Shown: positions 35,001-44,708, counted from the stretch's first letter. The stretch: 64,000 nt of DNA from Tolypothrix sp. FACHB-123 (GCF_014697075.1 NZ_JACJRE010000032.1:1-64000), one strand, 5' to 3'. Numbers and translations are program-made. The notes: generated from the letters alone by a model not told the origin.

Positions 35001-35961
35001 GACTATTGCTCCTGGTTTGCGGTTAAATTTGGCTTACGAACATGTATTTGGTAGTTTCTTCCAACGCACTGGCGCAGGTCAGCAATTTGCCCAACCTTTT
35101 GCCCCCGGTCAAAGCGCTTCTTCCATTGGGTTTAATGGTGGCGATAGTTACAGTGTTGGCCTAGAATACACTGATAACCCTGATTTTCAAGCCAGCGCCC
35201 GCTACGAACATCGTAGTTCCTCTGGTGGTTCTAATACCGTCATCTCAGCCGCAGCTACGGGGAAAATTTCTCCGTCTCTGACAGCTTTGGCACGTTATCA
35301 ACAAGCAAATTCTGCTAATCAACGGCTGACAGGATTAGGAGATACAGTCAACCTGAAGGTGGGTTTAGCTTATCGCGACCTCAACGACGATAAATTTAAC
35401 GCCCTCTTGCGTTATGAATATCGTCAAAATCCCGCAACTACGCCTGACACTATCCTTTTAGGTAGCGGTACGGGTTCAGAGGATCATACCTTTGCACTAG
35501 AAGCTATTTATGCACCTAACTGGCAATGGGAATTCTACGGCAAATATGCTCTGCGTCACAGTACCTCTTACCTAGCTAACGATTTAGTTGGTACGAATAC
35601 GGTCAATCTGGCACAATTTCGCGCTACCTATCGCCTGGGATACAGCATGGATTTGGTAGGTGAGGCGCGGGTAATTAATCAATCTACTTACACCGAAACA
35701 GGCTTTGTAATTGAAGCGGGTTATTATCTTAGTCCTAATTTGCGCTTGGCTGCTGGTTATGTATTTGGCAAAGTCGATGACCGCGATTTCTCCGGTACAC
35801 GTTCCGCAGGTGGTGCTTATTTGGGTTTAACACTCAAACTCAACGAATTATTTGATGGTTTTGGACAGCAAAAAATTGCGCCACCCCAGCAACAAGAATC
35901 TGTAGTGCAACGAGTGGAAAAAAATTCAAAATTAGGAAATATCAAGACAAAAATGCTGTAA
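32041..35961 (+). CDS. Large predicted outer-membrane beta-barrel with Ig-like N-terminal region
   Basis: A 1306-residue exported protein. After the signal peptide (cleavage near AIAKAEN), residues of about 112-195 hold three copies of a 29-31-residue motif (IQPFQPA.EIQLSRGLQQVA). Residues of about 205-400 look like Ig/Big_1-type folds (VEARIPADGRSTATIKGKL). From about residue 410 to the end there are many alternating strands with aromatic ends (FTGAYNSSR, ARLQYNFSRNF, GRAYYRFADTG, ARYEHRSSSGG), as in a large outer-membrane barrel. No TonB box or plug is seen. It is encoded with DUF11 and beta-helix proteins, so display or export of surface proteins is plausible. Confidence 0.78.
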   Translation: MKTRLHHTHLVNLQLIAAVAGTVSVILYPAIAKAENTPIIQEQQNFSDGEISSLVTNKLEVEDSTKVENKQLPATFASLSEDLNRCNTKVTSEITEQKTSSLCSPSATEAVGIQPFQPADEIQLSRGLQQVASDQQLPTGTIQPFQPAAEIQLSRGLQQVAADSENLSVTAGIQPFQATSDIKLPRGLEKIANGTQTSTPDITTSVKILTPTPDEILDVAATTVILEFSEGAKIELRVNGQLVDPSQIGRTATDSATKLVTQTWYGVSLKEGENTITAQIVGSTALAVSRRVMVRGTPTQIKLETVEARIPADGRSTATIKGKLLDANNNPSKWDTVVTLAANAGEFIGADFKPDQPGFQVEVKQGEFTAKLKSSLNAQTVTIKANVNQLEAFTSLQFETALRPSILTGVVDLRFGARGTNYYGSFRDFLPPNKDNSTQLDFHSAVFATGAIGEWLFTGAYNSSRTLNEDCNCDNRLFRSNQFSEQNYPVYGDSSKVEVLTPSIDSVFVRLERSTKIPGASPDYAMWGDYNTEEFARSSQQFTAITRQLHGFKANYNLGNFQFTGFYGNNLEGFQRDTIAPDGTSGYYFLSRRILLPGSENVFLELEELNRPGTVLRRQQLNRGPDYEIDYDRGTLLFRQPILRTDVDEYGQVLVRRIVVTYQYDSKDSNSNIYAARLQYNFSRNFNSESWIGATYIKENQGVRSFELYGADAIITLGSQGKVIAEYAHSSNDSDVMGKVNGAAYRVEAEGQILPGIQGRAYYRFADTGFANNATISFVPGQTRYGAQVTGKVSSTTNVRLQYDHEDNFGIAPQPLDTFEELFSPRAQAVPGSKVDNSLTTISAGIQQKIGTVTADVEWIHRNREDRMATNNLRSNSDQLRSRLTIPIAKNLTFQAQNELTLSASKDAVYPDRTIFGLNWAVLPGINVSLAQQFYSGGQLSGNSITSLSVNGEHKLGTDTTITGRYSILGGANEITTQGAIGLNNRWTIAPGLRLNLAYEHVFGSFFQRTGAGQQFAQPFAPGQSASSIGFNGGDSYSVGLEYTDNPDFQASARYEHRSSSGGSNTVISAAATGKISPSLTALARYQQANSANQRLTGLGDTVNLKVGLAYRDLNDDKFNALLRYEYRQNPATTPDTILLGSGTGSEDHTFALEAIYAPNWQWEFYGKYALRHSTSYLANDLVGTNTVNLAQFRATYRLGYSMDLVGEARVINQSTYTETGFVIEAGYYLSPNLRLAAGYVFGKVDDRDFSGTRSAGGAYLGLTLKLNELFDGFGQQKIAPPQQQESVVQRVEKNSKLGNIKTKML

Positions 35962-36001
35962 AGTTATCTATTTTTCAGATTTTAGATGAAAAGTTAAATA
36001 T

Positions 36002-37579
36002 ATGAAGGTTTTTTCTAAATTAATCAATTTTTATCGGTCTGTATTCGGGAATGAAATTCTGACTACGGCTATTTTAGTATTGACATTGGCAGAAATCGCT
36101 GTAAGTCAGTCTCCCCTACCTTCTATCAGAGTAGTGGTAAATAGCAACCAAGATGGGGCGATTCAAGCTGATGATGTAGTGACTTTGCGAGAAGCGATCG
36201 CACTGGTTAATGGTACCTTATCAATTGAGCAGTTGAGCGATCGCGAAAAAATTCAGGTGCAAAGCCTTGATAATAATTTATCCTCCCGCATTGAGTTTAA
36301 TTTACCATCTCAAGAAAGAGCGATCGCGATCCAGGAATTGTTACCACCTCTAGCTAGCCCAAGCTTGCTAATAGATGGCACTACACAACCAGGATATGAT
36401 GATGCGAAGTCACCCGTTGTCGCAATTACACCTATTATTAACGCAGATGTCCTCCGTGGTTTTACTGTCGTCGCTGATGGGGTAACTATTCGCGGTTTGA
36501 GTATATATGGATTTAATGCTAGTCATGGCGCTACTGCAAGTCTCCCCCCCGCAGATATTTTTATTGCACCACTTTCGGACGTTTTCGTGGGAACAGGGCG
36601 TCGAACTCTTTCCTCTACACCGCCGAAAGATGTGGTAATTGAAAATAACTGGCTGGGTATACCACCAGATGCAAGTATCCCTACTAAAACCTCGGCTTTT
36701 GGCGTATCTGTCTTTAACAGTGTCGGGACAACTATCCAAAATAATCGTATTGCTCATCATGATGGTAGCGGCATTATTACCTCAGTCCGGGGAGAAAATT
36801 TACAAGTCAAGAACAATATTATTACTGACAATGGCTTGGCAGGAATGCCTGATGCCATTCGTCTAGAAGGTATAGTTAATAACACTGAAATTACCGCTAA
36901 CTTAATTCAATTTAATGCTGGCAGTGGTTTGTACTTATTTAAACCACAAGGTTCAGTAAAAATTCGTGATAACACCATCACTAATAACGGTCAACAGTTG
37001 CAGCGAGCCGCAATTTACCTGATGGGGAAAGGACATGAAGTGGTGAATAACAAAATCACCGATCAGCCAGGGACAGGGGTAACAATCGCCGCTTATCCCC
37101 ACAGCCAAGGTAACCGGATTCAAAATAACCAATTTGCCAAGCTACAGGGACTGAGTATTGACTTAGTAAGTCAGCAAAATGTTGGTGTTATTGACTACCA
37201 ACAAGGTGATGGTGTAAATCCAGTCCATGACAGCTATCAGCGTCATCGTCAGGCGGGTAACTTTGGCATTGATGCGCCCAAATTTCTGAGTCGGGAGTTT
37301 TTTATTTTACAAGATGAGTTGGTAACGCTGGATGGTTTAGCTGCTCCTGATTCGGTAGTGGAAATTTATAAAGTAAGTGAAGTCAATAGCAATATAGGCA
37401 CATTAAACGGAGCGATCGCTACAGTAAATACCGATAAAGATGGTAGATTCTCTATAAAATTGGGAAACCTAAAAGACGGAGAACGAGTAAGTGCGATCGC
37501 GATTCATCCCCAATATGGAACCTCTGAGCCAGCCTATCCTGCATTAATTCGCACCCATGAAATTCAAATCAGGAGCTAG
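36002..37579 (+). CDS. Right-handed beta-helix repeat protein, exported
   Basis: A 525-residue protein with an N-terminal hydrophobic signal (LTTAILVLTLAEIAVSQS). It carries the TLREAI motif near the start of the mature chain, as in polymorphic beta-helix proteins. Residues of about 140-400 show NosD-type parallel beta-helix rungs: VTIRGLSIYGFNASHG, VVIENNWLGIP, TTIQNNRIAHHDGSGI, NTEITANLIQFNAGSGLYL. It lies 40 bases after the barrel gene, in the same operon. It could be a carbohydrate-active or structural surface protein; no catalytic motif is clear. Confidence 0.8.
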   Translation: MKVFSKLINFYRSVFGNEILTTAILVLTLAEIAVSQSPLPSIRVVVNSNQDGAIQADDVVTLREAIALVNGTLSIEQLSDREKIQVQSLDNNLSSRIEFNLPSQERAIAIQELLPPLASPSLLIDGTTQPGYDDAKSPVVAITPIINADVLRGFTVVADGVTIRGLSIYGFNASHGATASLPPADIFIAPLSDVFVGTGRRTLSSTPPKDVVIENNWLGIPPDASIPTKTSAFGVSVFNSVGTTIQNNRIAHHDGSGIITSVRGENLQVKNNIITDNGLAGMPDAIRLEGIVNNTEITANLIQFNAGSGLYLFKPQGSVKIRDNTITNNGQQLQRAAIYLMGKGHEVVNNKITDQPGTGVTIAAYPHSQGNRIQNNQFAKLQGLSIDLVSQQNVGVIDYQQGDGVNPVHDSYQRHRQAGNFGIDAPKFLSREFFILQDELVTLDGLAAPDSVVEIYKVSEVNSNIGTLNGAIATVNTDKDGRFSIKLGNLKDGERVSAIAIHPQYGTSEPAYPALIRTHEIQIRS

Positions 37580-37589
37580 TGAATTATCA

Positions 37590-40553
37590 ATGAGTCTACG
37601 AATAAAAAGTCTTGTAGTGGTGAATCACAAATCCCTCAGCCGCTATAGAAAACTACTAAGTAGCATTGCATTATCACTATGCATTTTGAATTGTGGAACA
37701 CAAGTAGCGCAAGCTGAAGGTAGTCGCACAATCTATCCCAGTAACGCCCCTGCTAATAGTTACAGAGCTAACCTAGAATGGCGTACTAATACTTATGGCA
37801 ATCTTGTCCTGCGGCGAACATTACTAAAAGTCTATGCCAATAAAGATGAGTATATTCTTTTGGGTTCCAGTGCCGTTGGGGTGGATAATGGTAATATCCG
37901 TGTTTACAATCCTGGTCGTGTTAGTGGAAGTATTGGCAGCGAAACTATACCCAACACAGCAGATTTTGTTTGTACTTCCCAATCTGGACGCGGTTTTATC
38001 TCAACTCGTCAACAGGAGTTAAATGGCCCCCGTGCTATTTCTGGCGGCGGTAATCCTAACGGTTATATTCCTTGCTATTACCAGGCTCCATCCACTGGAG
38101 TTTATGACATCGTTTTCTACGGGCCGGTTGGAGGTAACTCCACTGCTGATGGTGCTCCCACTGGCGAACTTAATTTGAATAGTAGTAATAACTTTAACAG
38201 TCAACAAGGAAGTAGTATTGCAGCTTGGGATGTAACGGTACGCAGTAGCAATCAAACTTCAACAACTGACTTAAACGGACGGTTATTCAGCCACTATTAT
38301 GCCTTATTCACTGGTAATAACGGTCTATATCTCAACTTCCCAATCTATCCAGTAACCACAGATGGCTTCCGATATAAAGTAGAACTCAGAGGTACAGATC
38401 CGAATGGATTTGTGATCTATGGTAATCAAACTGGCTTTTTTGATAGTGACGGTAAATCACCTCTCTACCGCGATATCTTAGGGGCGGATAGTCAGTTGAC
38501 AAATCCTCAAGGTGGTGTAAGTCTGGCGCGTCCCCAATACCCAACTTTTTTAAACTCTGTTGATGCCAGTGTACTGCCATCCCTCAATCGTTACAAAGCT
38601 GATGGCACTTTAGAAGGAGTTGGAATTCCGCTCAACCCGATTATTCCTGTTGTGAGTAATTTACAATTTAACGGCACAGTTTCCGGGAATAACAGTTTTT
38701 TCGGTACCGGCGGTAATTTTAACTTTGATAGCAATGTCACAGGTAATTTCCAAGTCGTTCTCAGCCGAGATGGGAGCAATTTCGATCCTAACAGCTCACA
38801 AAACCGTCTGTTGCGAGGAACTATGACTGCAACCGGACAGCAAACGATTAATTGGGATGGTAAAGATAACAGTGGCAATTTTTTTCCAGTTGGGAGTAAT
38901 TACAAAGTCCAAGTTAGAACCTATGGCGGAGAATATCATTTTCCCTTGTTGGATGCGGAGAACAATTTTACTGGCGGGCCGACAATTACAATGTTGAATG
39001 CTACTAATCCTCTCGGTAACACCAGAGGATTTTATGATGACCGGGGTTATAAAACCATTGGTGGTTCTACTGTTGGTACAGTCGGTCAAGTACTCTGTGG
39101 TATTAATCCCCCAAATCCAGCTTTTAGCGATCCCATTAATGGCTTTGACACCGCCAGTAATGACCGGAAATTTGGTCAATCTGGTAATGCAGGTAATGCG
39201 GGGACATCATGTAACGGCTCTTTTGGAGATACCAAAGGGCTAGATTTATGGACTTATTATCCTGGTCAGACCCAACCAACTCCACTTAACATTGTCGATC
39301 TAGTTTCACCTAATGTTGGCAAAGTTATTATTAATGAAGTTTTGTATAGCGAAACAGGTACGACAACTAATACTAATAATGAGTTTATTGAACTTTATAA
39401 TGCTTCTTCATCTGCTGTTAATTTAAGTGGGTTTAAGTTAGTCGATGGGCATCTAACGGCAGATGATAATGATGGTATTAACGGTTTTAATTATACATTT
39501 CCTAACAACACAATTTTACAACCAGGGCAATATGCTGTGATTTGGATTGGAGATAACAACGCTAATCATCAAGCAACAGCAGCAGCTTTTCAAGCTTGGT
39601 TGGGACAAACTCCTAAACTCAATAACTCTGGTGACGATCTGTGGTTGTACGATAATCAAAATCAGGTGATTGACTATATTGCCTATGGTAGTGCTAATGA
39701 GATTAACCTACCGCCGGCAACTGTTCTTAATCTTTGGGACAACACTTATCAATCTTCTCTAACGGGAACTAATATCGGTCAATCTATCAGCCTCACTCCT
39801 AACGGCCAGGATACTAATGTTAGTGCTTGTTGGGAAGCAACTACTAGCAATAATGCTAACACCCGTTGTCCCAACTACTTATTAACTATTGATACTGATT
39901 CTACAGGTAGTAATATTACCAGCGTGGGCAAGAATAATAATGGTTTTCCTCCCAAGCTGTTGTTAGTCAAACGCATTACTCGCATCAATAATCAAGATTT
40001 AACGAATAATGTTAACGGACGCAGTGATGTTGCGACTACTGATACTAACTATGTACCAGAACCCTATGCTAAGGATGATGATGCTTCCCAATGGCCGGCT
40101 AATTACTTACGGGGATTGATTCATGCTGGTACTGTTCAGCCTGGGGATGAGTTGGAATATACGGTTTACTTTCTCTCTAAGGGTTTAAGCGATGCTACTA
40201 ACGTTAAATTTTGCGACTTAGTTCCTGCTAATACTACTTTTATTTCCACTGCTTTTAATGGTCAAAGTCCCACTGATGGGGGTTTAGCTGGAGCAGATAG
40301 AGGTATTGCTTTAGCAATTGGTTCGACAACGCCTACTGTTTATCTCAGTAATATAGCAGATAGTAGCGATCGCGGAATTTATTATCCACCTAACGATCCC
40401 TCAACCCCATCATTCTGCGGTAATAATACTAATGGCGCTGTCCTAGTTAATATTACACGTAGCCCAGATTTTCCTAGCCTACCCCAAGCAACGGGATCGG
40501 GGACGCCATCTAATTCCTACGGTTTTGTCAGGTTCCGTGCCAAAGTAAAGTAA
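37590..40553 (+). CDS. Exported protein with FlgD-like, lamin-tail and DUF11 domains
   Basis: About 987 residues. A signal peptide is followed by a beta-rich unique region, a FlgD-type Ig fold (INWDGKDNSGNFFPVGSNYK), a lamin-tail domain (VIINEVLYSETG, NEFIELYNASSSAVNLSGFKL) and a C-terminal DUF11 domain (QPGDELEYTVYFLSKG). The ATG at 37590 is preferred over 37557 because AGGAG precedes it and the earlier codon lies inside the upstream gene. It is the last gene of the surface operon. Lamin-tail domains occur in secreted cell-surface and nuclease proteins; no nuclease motif is present here. Confidence 0.8.
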   Translation: MSLRIKSLVVVNHKSLSRYRKLLSSIALSLCILNCGTQVAQAEGSRTIYPSNAPANSYRANLEWRTNTYGNLVLRRTLLKVYANKDEYILLGSSAVGVDNGNIRVYNPGRVSGSIGSETIPNTADFVCTSQSGRGFISTRQQELNGPRAISGGGNPNGYIPCYYQAPSTGVYDIVFYGPVGGNSTADGAPTGELNLNSSNNFNSQQGSSIAAWDVTVRSSNQTSTTDLNGRLFSHYYALFTGNNGLYLNFPIYPVTTDGFRYKVELRGTDPNGFVIYGNQTGFFDSDGKSPLYRDILGADSQLTNPQGGVSLARPQYPTFLNSVDASVLPSLNRYKADGTLEGVGIPLNPIIPVVSNLQFNGTVSGNNSFFGTGGNFNFDSNVTGNFQVVLSRDGSNFDPNSSQNRLLRGTMTATGQQTINWDGKDNSGNFFPVGSNYKVQVRTYGGEYHFPLLDAENNFTGGPTITMLNATNPLGNTRGFYDDRGYKTIGGSTVGTVGQVLCGINPPNPAFSDPINGFDTASNDRKFGQSGNAGNAGTSCNGSFGDTKGLDLWTYYPGQTQPTPLNIVDLVSPNVGKVIINEVLYSETGTTTNTNNEFIELYNASSSAVNLSGFKLVDGHLTADDNDGINGFNYTFPNNTILQPGQYAVIWIGDNNANHQATAAAFQAWLGQTPKLNNSGDDLWLYDNQNQVIDYIAYGSANEINLPPATVLNLWDNTYQSSLTGTNIGQSISLTPNGQDTNVSACWEATTSNNANTRCPNYLLTIDTDSTGSNITSVGKNNNGFPPKLLLVKRITRINNQDLTNNVNGRSDVATTDTNYVPEPYAKDDDASQWPANYLRGLIHAGTVQPGDELEYTVYFLSKGLSDATNVKFCDLVPANTTFISTAFNGQSPTDGGLAGADRGIALAIGSTTPTVYLSNIADSSDRGIYYPPNDPSTPSFCGNNTNGAVLVNITRSPDFPSLPQATGSGTPSNSYGFVRFRAKVK

Positions 40554-40993
40554 TCGGCAACTTTTGATGAAAAATTAAGATGCGATCGCCCACTGAGAGA
40601 AAGTAGCGATCGCATATTTATTTGCCTGGAATTTTTAGTCAAAAATCACAACAATATACAGATATTTATCTCTCTTTAAGATCATAAACTAGTAAGTTTT
40701 AATAACTATTTAATACACTTGTTATCTAAATATTTTGGTGTAGTTGAGTATTAATGTAAAAAACTCCCACCAAGGCATAGACAAGAAAGCACAAATTCAG
40801 ACCTTTGCAAGTAGTCTCATCAAAATTTCTATCTTGCGTTAGATATGCTCTTCAAACTGTGGAGAGATGCTGACAATGCCCAAATTCCACGATTCTGTAA
40901 GCTACAGACGTGATTGTTTACCCAATAAATAGAAAATTTCTGCTCATGTAATTCTTAATTTCCTCAAATTTAAGCTTAGAGAAAGGAAATACA
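40554..40993. other. Intergenic region with HIP1-containing hairpin
   Basis: About 440 bases with no gene. ATGCGATCGC (40580-40589) and GCGATCGCAT (40606-40615) form a 10-bp stem just after the surface operon and may terminate it. The rest is AT-rich and should contain the promoter of the next gene. Confidence 0.55.
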
Positions 40994-43900
40994 ATGTTTC
41001 AAAGTACAGAAATTATGCTGGAACTCTACAAACCACTATTGTGGGTGGCACAGGTTCCAGTAGACTCCTCAGGTGTCACACCAGCACAAGCATCGGTTCT
41101 CACTTCTGGGCCGCGCTTTTTTGTGGCTTTAATCTCTGGTGTAATTCTCGCTTTTGCTTTCCAAATAGTATTAACAAACCTCTCGGTGGCTGCGGGTATT
41201 TCTTACCTGGGGCATTCATCTGACTCTGATTCAAATCATGAAGAAGCGGGAAGTTTGGGCGGGACAATTCGCAAAATTGGTACAGCTGTAGGCATCTGGA
41301 CATTAGTGACTGTCACAGTTGCTTTATTAATTGCTTGTTTTTTGGCAGTGAAGCTCAGTCTTCTGGTATTAGATCCAGGACTGGGTGCAACTTTAGGGTT
41401 AGTGATTTGGGGTGCTTACTTCTTACTCCTGATGTGGGTAAGTTCGACTACAGTCGGTTCCTTGATTGGCTCAGTAGTCAACAGCGCCACCGCTGGCTTT
41501 CAAGCAATTATGGGAACGGCGACGGCTGCATTAGGTGCTAAAACTGTCAGCAATCAAGTTGTAGCTACCGCTGAAGCCGCTGCTGCTGCGGTGCGCCGCG
41601 AATTAGGAAACGGGATCGATCCAACTAGCATTCGGGAAAATGTTGAAGATTACCTCGACAGGTTGCGACCCCCTGAGTTGGATCTGTCTAAAATCCGCAG
41701 TGACTTTGAAAACTTACTCAAAGATCCCCAATTCCAAGCCATCGCCGGTAGCCCCGATCTGCGCAACATTGATCGCCAAAAGTTTATCGATCTAGTCAGC
41801 AGTCGCACCGACCTTTCTAAACGCGATGTCAAGCGTATCTCTGATACATTATATAAACTCTGGCAACAAGTAGTCAGTCAGCAAGCACCAGCCCAAGACC
41901 GTTTAGGGGAGTTAGTTGACTATCTTAAATCTCTCCCACCAGGACAAACTAAAACCGATGAACTCAACGCCAAGTTGGAGAGATTAATTGCAGAAACTCG
42001 TGGTTCTAAAGAAGCTGACCAAAAAGCAGCCCCAGGCCCAATCCAGAGTACAATCCAGCAAGGAATTTCGGCTTTGACTGGTGTGGTTTTGGGGAGAACA
42101 GATTTGTCAGATTTAGATGTGGAAAAAATTTGGCAATCTCTATCCACCGCTAAAGACAAAATCAGCGAACAAGCAGATAAGTTGGGTTTACCAGCAGCTT
42201 CTCAACCCTATAGCCCCATTCGGGCTGATGTGGAAAACTATCTACATAACACCTATGCTTGGCAACTCAGTCCAGAAAGAATTGGTCAAGAATTCCGGGA
42301 TGTCATCTACGATGCAGCCGCTGATCCGGGAGTAGTGCGGCGGGAATTAGAACGCCTTTCCCGCAATGATTTTGTCAACATCCTCCAACAACGGGGATTG
42401 CTGACTCAAGGACAAATTCAGCGGATTGCGGATCGCTTAGAAGCCGTGCGCCAAGAAGTGTTGGTAACAGTGACAGCGGTTGAAGAACGAGAAATAGTAG
42501 AAGACTTGCAACGTCGCGTTTCTAGCTACCTACTCGTTACCAGTAAAGCTGATTTAACCTCTGAAGGTATTGAAAGGGATTTTAAACCTCTGTTGTCAGA
42601 TCCAGATGCAGATTATGAAACCCTATCTCGGCGGTTAGCGGCGATTGATCGCCACCAAATGCAGCAAATACTGTTTCAACGCAACGATATTCAACCCTAC
42701 GAAATTGACGCGATTCTTGATGATTTAGAAAAACAACGCGATCGCGCTTTAATTGAATCGAAAAATCTGGCGGATCAAGCGAAATATCAAGCTGAAACTC
42801 TCTGGCTAAATTTAGAGTCATATCTGCGTAATACCGGCAAAGGCGAACTCAATCCCGATGCAATTCGTGCCGATCTCAAACGCTTATTAGAAGATCCCCA
42901 AGGGGGAGCGATCGCTCTCAGAGCCAGATTAGCTCGTTTCGACCGCGATACCTTGGTACAACTGTTGAGTCAGCGCCAAGATATCAGCCAAGACCAAGCG
43001 AGTCGCATTATTGATACTGTAGAACATTCATGGCACAGTATCCGCCACGCGCCCCAAGCTGTGGTTGATAAAGCGAAGGAGCAATATGACTCGGTTAGCA
43101 CTACCATCGCTGATTACTTGCGCAATACTGGCCAAGCTGAACTCAATCCTGAAGGAATTCAGCGCGATTTAAATCGATTGTTTGAAAACCCCAAGGAAGG
43201 CGCTTTAGCCCTGCGGCGTCGCTTATCGCAAGTAGACCGAGATACTTTAGTAAAATTACTGAGTCAACGTCAAGATTTAAGCGAACAACAAGTCAATGAA
43301 ATCATTGATTCTGTACAACATTCGATTCGCAATATTGTTCGCGCACCCCGTCGATTGGCTACCAGGACTCAGCAACGAGTAGAAACCTTCCAAGCCTATT
43401 TAGAAGAATATTTGCGGCAAACAGGTAAAGAAGAACTCAACCCGGAAGGTATCAAGCGCGACTTACAACTGTTGCTGCACGATCCGCGTGTGGGGATGGA
43501 AAGTTTTAGCGATCGCTTGGCTCATTTCGATCGTTCGACAATTATCGCCCTGCTGAAAATTCGCGAAGATATGAGTGATGAAGAAGCAGCGAGAATTGCT
43601 GATAACATCATCTCGGTGCGCGAGCAGTTTGTGGAACAAGTACGCGGGATTCAACGCCGCATCCAAGATGTCATTGATGGCGTTTTTGCCCGCATTCGCA
43701 ACTATCTCAATTCCTTGGAGCGTCCAGAACTGAATTACGATAGTATTAAGCGTGATGTGCGCCAATTATTTGACGATCCGCAAGCGGGATTTGATGCATT
43801 GCGCGATCGCCTATCTTCGTTTAACCGCGATACCTTAGTCGCGATTATCAGTTCCCGTGAAGATATTTCCGAAGACGATGCTAACCGGATTATTGACCAA

Positions 43901-44113
43901 ATTGAAGGCGCTCGCAATACTGTTCTTCAAAGAGCAGAACGCTTACATCACGAAGCACAACGCCGTTTAGAACAAGTTAAACATCAAGCACAGCGACAAG
44001 CAGAAGAAACCCGCAAAGCCGCAGCCACCGCAGCTTGGTGGTTATTTGCAACAGCCGTTGTCTCCGCTATTTTCTCCGCAATCGGCGGCGCGATAGCTGT
44101 TGTTCGCCTGTAA
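40994..44113 (+). CDS. Membrane protein with seven repeated helical modules
   Basis: A 1039-residue protein of unknown function. Three or four hydrophobic helices lie within residues 30-165, and one more is at the C-terminus (AAWWLFATAVVSAIFSAIGGAIA). Between them are seven copies of a 74-residue helical module, beginning near residues 216, 412, 508, 608, 705, 803 and 899, with a period of about 97. The core pattern is YLRNTGKGELNPDAIRADL, then a DP motif, then FDRDTLVQLLSQRQDIS. A half-copy sits between the first and second. AAGGA precedes the ATG. The membrane ends and long repeat rod suggest a structural or tethering role; I recognise no named family. Confidence 0.8.
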   Translation: MFQSTEIMLELYKPLLWVAQVPVDSSGVTPAQASVLTSGPRFFVALISGVILAFAFQIVLTNLSVAAGISYLGHSSDSDSNHEEAGSLGGTIRKIGTAVGIWTLVTVTVALLIACFLAVKLSLLVLDPGLGATLGLVIWGAYFLLLMWVSSTTVGSLIGSVVNSATAGFQAIMGTATAALGAKTVSNQVVATAEAAAAAVRRELGNGIDPTSIRENVEDYLDRLRPPELDLSKIRSDFENLLKDPQFQAIAGSPDLRNIDRQKFIDLVSSRTDLSKRDVKRISDTLYKLWQQVVSQQAPAQDRLGELVDYLKSLPPGQTKTDELNAKLERLIAETRGSKEADQKAAPGPIQSTIQQGISALTGVVLGRTDLSDLDVEKIWQSLSTAKDKISEQADKLGLPAASQPYSPIRADVENYLHNTYAWQLSPERIGQEFRDVIYDAAADPGVVRRELERLSRNDFVNILQQRGLLTQGQIQRIADRLEAVRQEVLVTVTAVEEREIVEDLQRRVSSYLLVTSKADLTSEGIERDFKPLLSDPDADYETLSRRLAAIDRHQMQQILFQRNDIQPYEIDAILDDLEKQRDRALIESKNLADQAKYQAETLWLNLESYLRNTGKGELNPDAIRADLKRLLEDPQGGAIALRARLARFDRDTLVQLLSQRQDISQDQASRIIDTVEHSWHSIRHAPQAVVDKAKEQYDSVSTTIADYLRNTGQAELNPEGIQRDLNRLFENPKEGALALRRRLSQVDRDTLVKLLSQRQDLSEQQVNEIIDSVQHSIRNIVRAPRRLATRTQQRVETFQAYLEEYLRQTGKEELNPEGIKRDLQLLLHDPRVGMESFSDRLAHFDRSTIIALLKIREDMSDEEAARIADNIISVREQFVEQVRGIQRRIQDVIDGVFARIRNYLNSLERPELNYDSIKRDVRQLFDDPQAGFDALRDRLSSFNRDTLVAIISSREDISEDDANRIIDQIEGARNTVLQRAERLHHEAQRRLEQVKHQAQRQAEETRKAAATAAWWLFATAVVSAIFSAIGGAIAVVRL

Positions 44114-44146
44114 ATTATAAAATTGTCTCCGCTCAATTAGTTTTAC

Positions 44147-44170
44147 CTCCCTTTACGGGAGGTTTTTTTG
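44147..44170 (+). terminator. Intrinsic terminator
   Basis: CCTCCC (44147-44152) and GGGAGG (44158-44163) form the stem, followed by seven Ts (44164-44170). This is a textbook Rho-independent terminator for the repeat-module membrane protein. Confidence 0.9.
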
Positions 44171-44399
44171 CGTCCGGGTTATTCTCATAAATTATTGATT
44201 AAATATCTATTTATTTTTCATAAACCTCCGCAAAAAAACTTATTTCATCTAGTGTTGCTTTGGCAAATTTACTTTGAATAATCAAAACTTAAAAAATATA
44301 AACAGTAATAACCTCATGGTTAATGTCGATTTTGATTTCTAAAATGTAACTATCCTCTCAGGGATTAACAATAAGTAGATATTTATTTAGGTTAATATT

Positions 44400-44708
44400 G
44401 TGTTGTCAAATTTTAAAACCAAGAAAAAATTTTTGCGGGCTAAAACAGGTAAACCATTTTGGACTTTCAACAACATTGTCCTGGGCATGGCTTTTTTCTT
44501 AGGTCTGCCAGTTGCAACTTTTATTATCATCTATTCTTTGTTCTATGGCTCTAGCTCTTCTTCCCTATTTTCTTTCTTAAATTCCAGCAAAGAATCGCCT
44601 CATGCGACATCAATACCTTGGATTGATAATGCTGCTGAATGTCAATATACTCAAAGAGAGTGGCATGATAATAAGTGTTGGGACAAGGAACACAGTCCTT
44701 CATTCTGA
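44400..44708 (+). CDS. Small single-pass membrane protein, unknown function
   Basis: A 102-residue protein with a GTG start at 44400 (TTG at 44403 is an alternative). A basic N-terminus (FKTKKKFLRAKTGK) leads into one hydrophobic helix (IVLGMAFFLGLPVATFIIIYSLF). A short Ser-rich linker and a polar tail with two cysteines (AECQYTQREWHDNKCWD) follow. By the positive-inside rule the tail should be outside the cytoplasm. It stands alone upstream of tilS. I recognise no family, and it could be a small-protein false positive. Confidence 0.55.
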   Translation: MLSNFKTKKKFLRAKTGKPFWTFNNIVLGMAFFLGLPVATFIIIYSLFYGSSSSSLFSFLNSSKESPHATSIPWIDNAAECQYTQREWHDNKCWDKEHSPSF

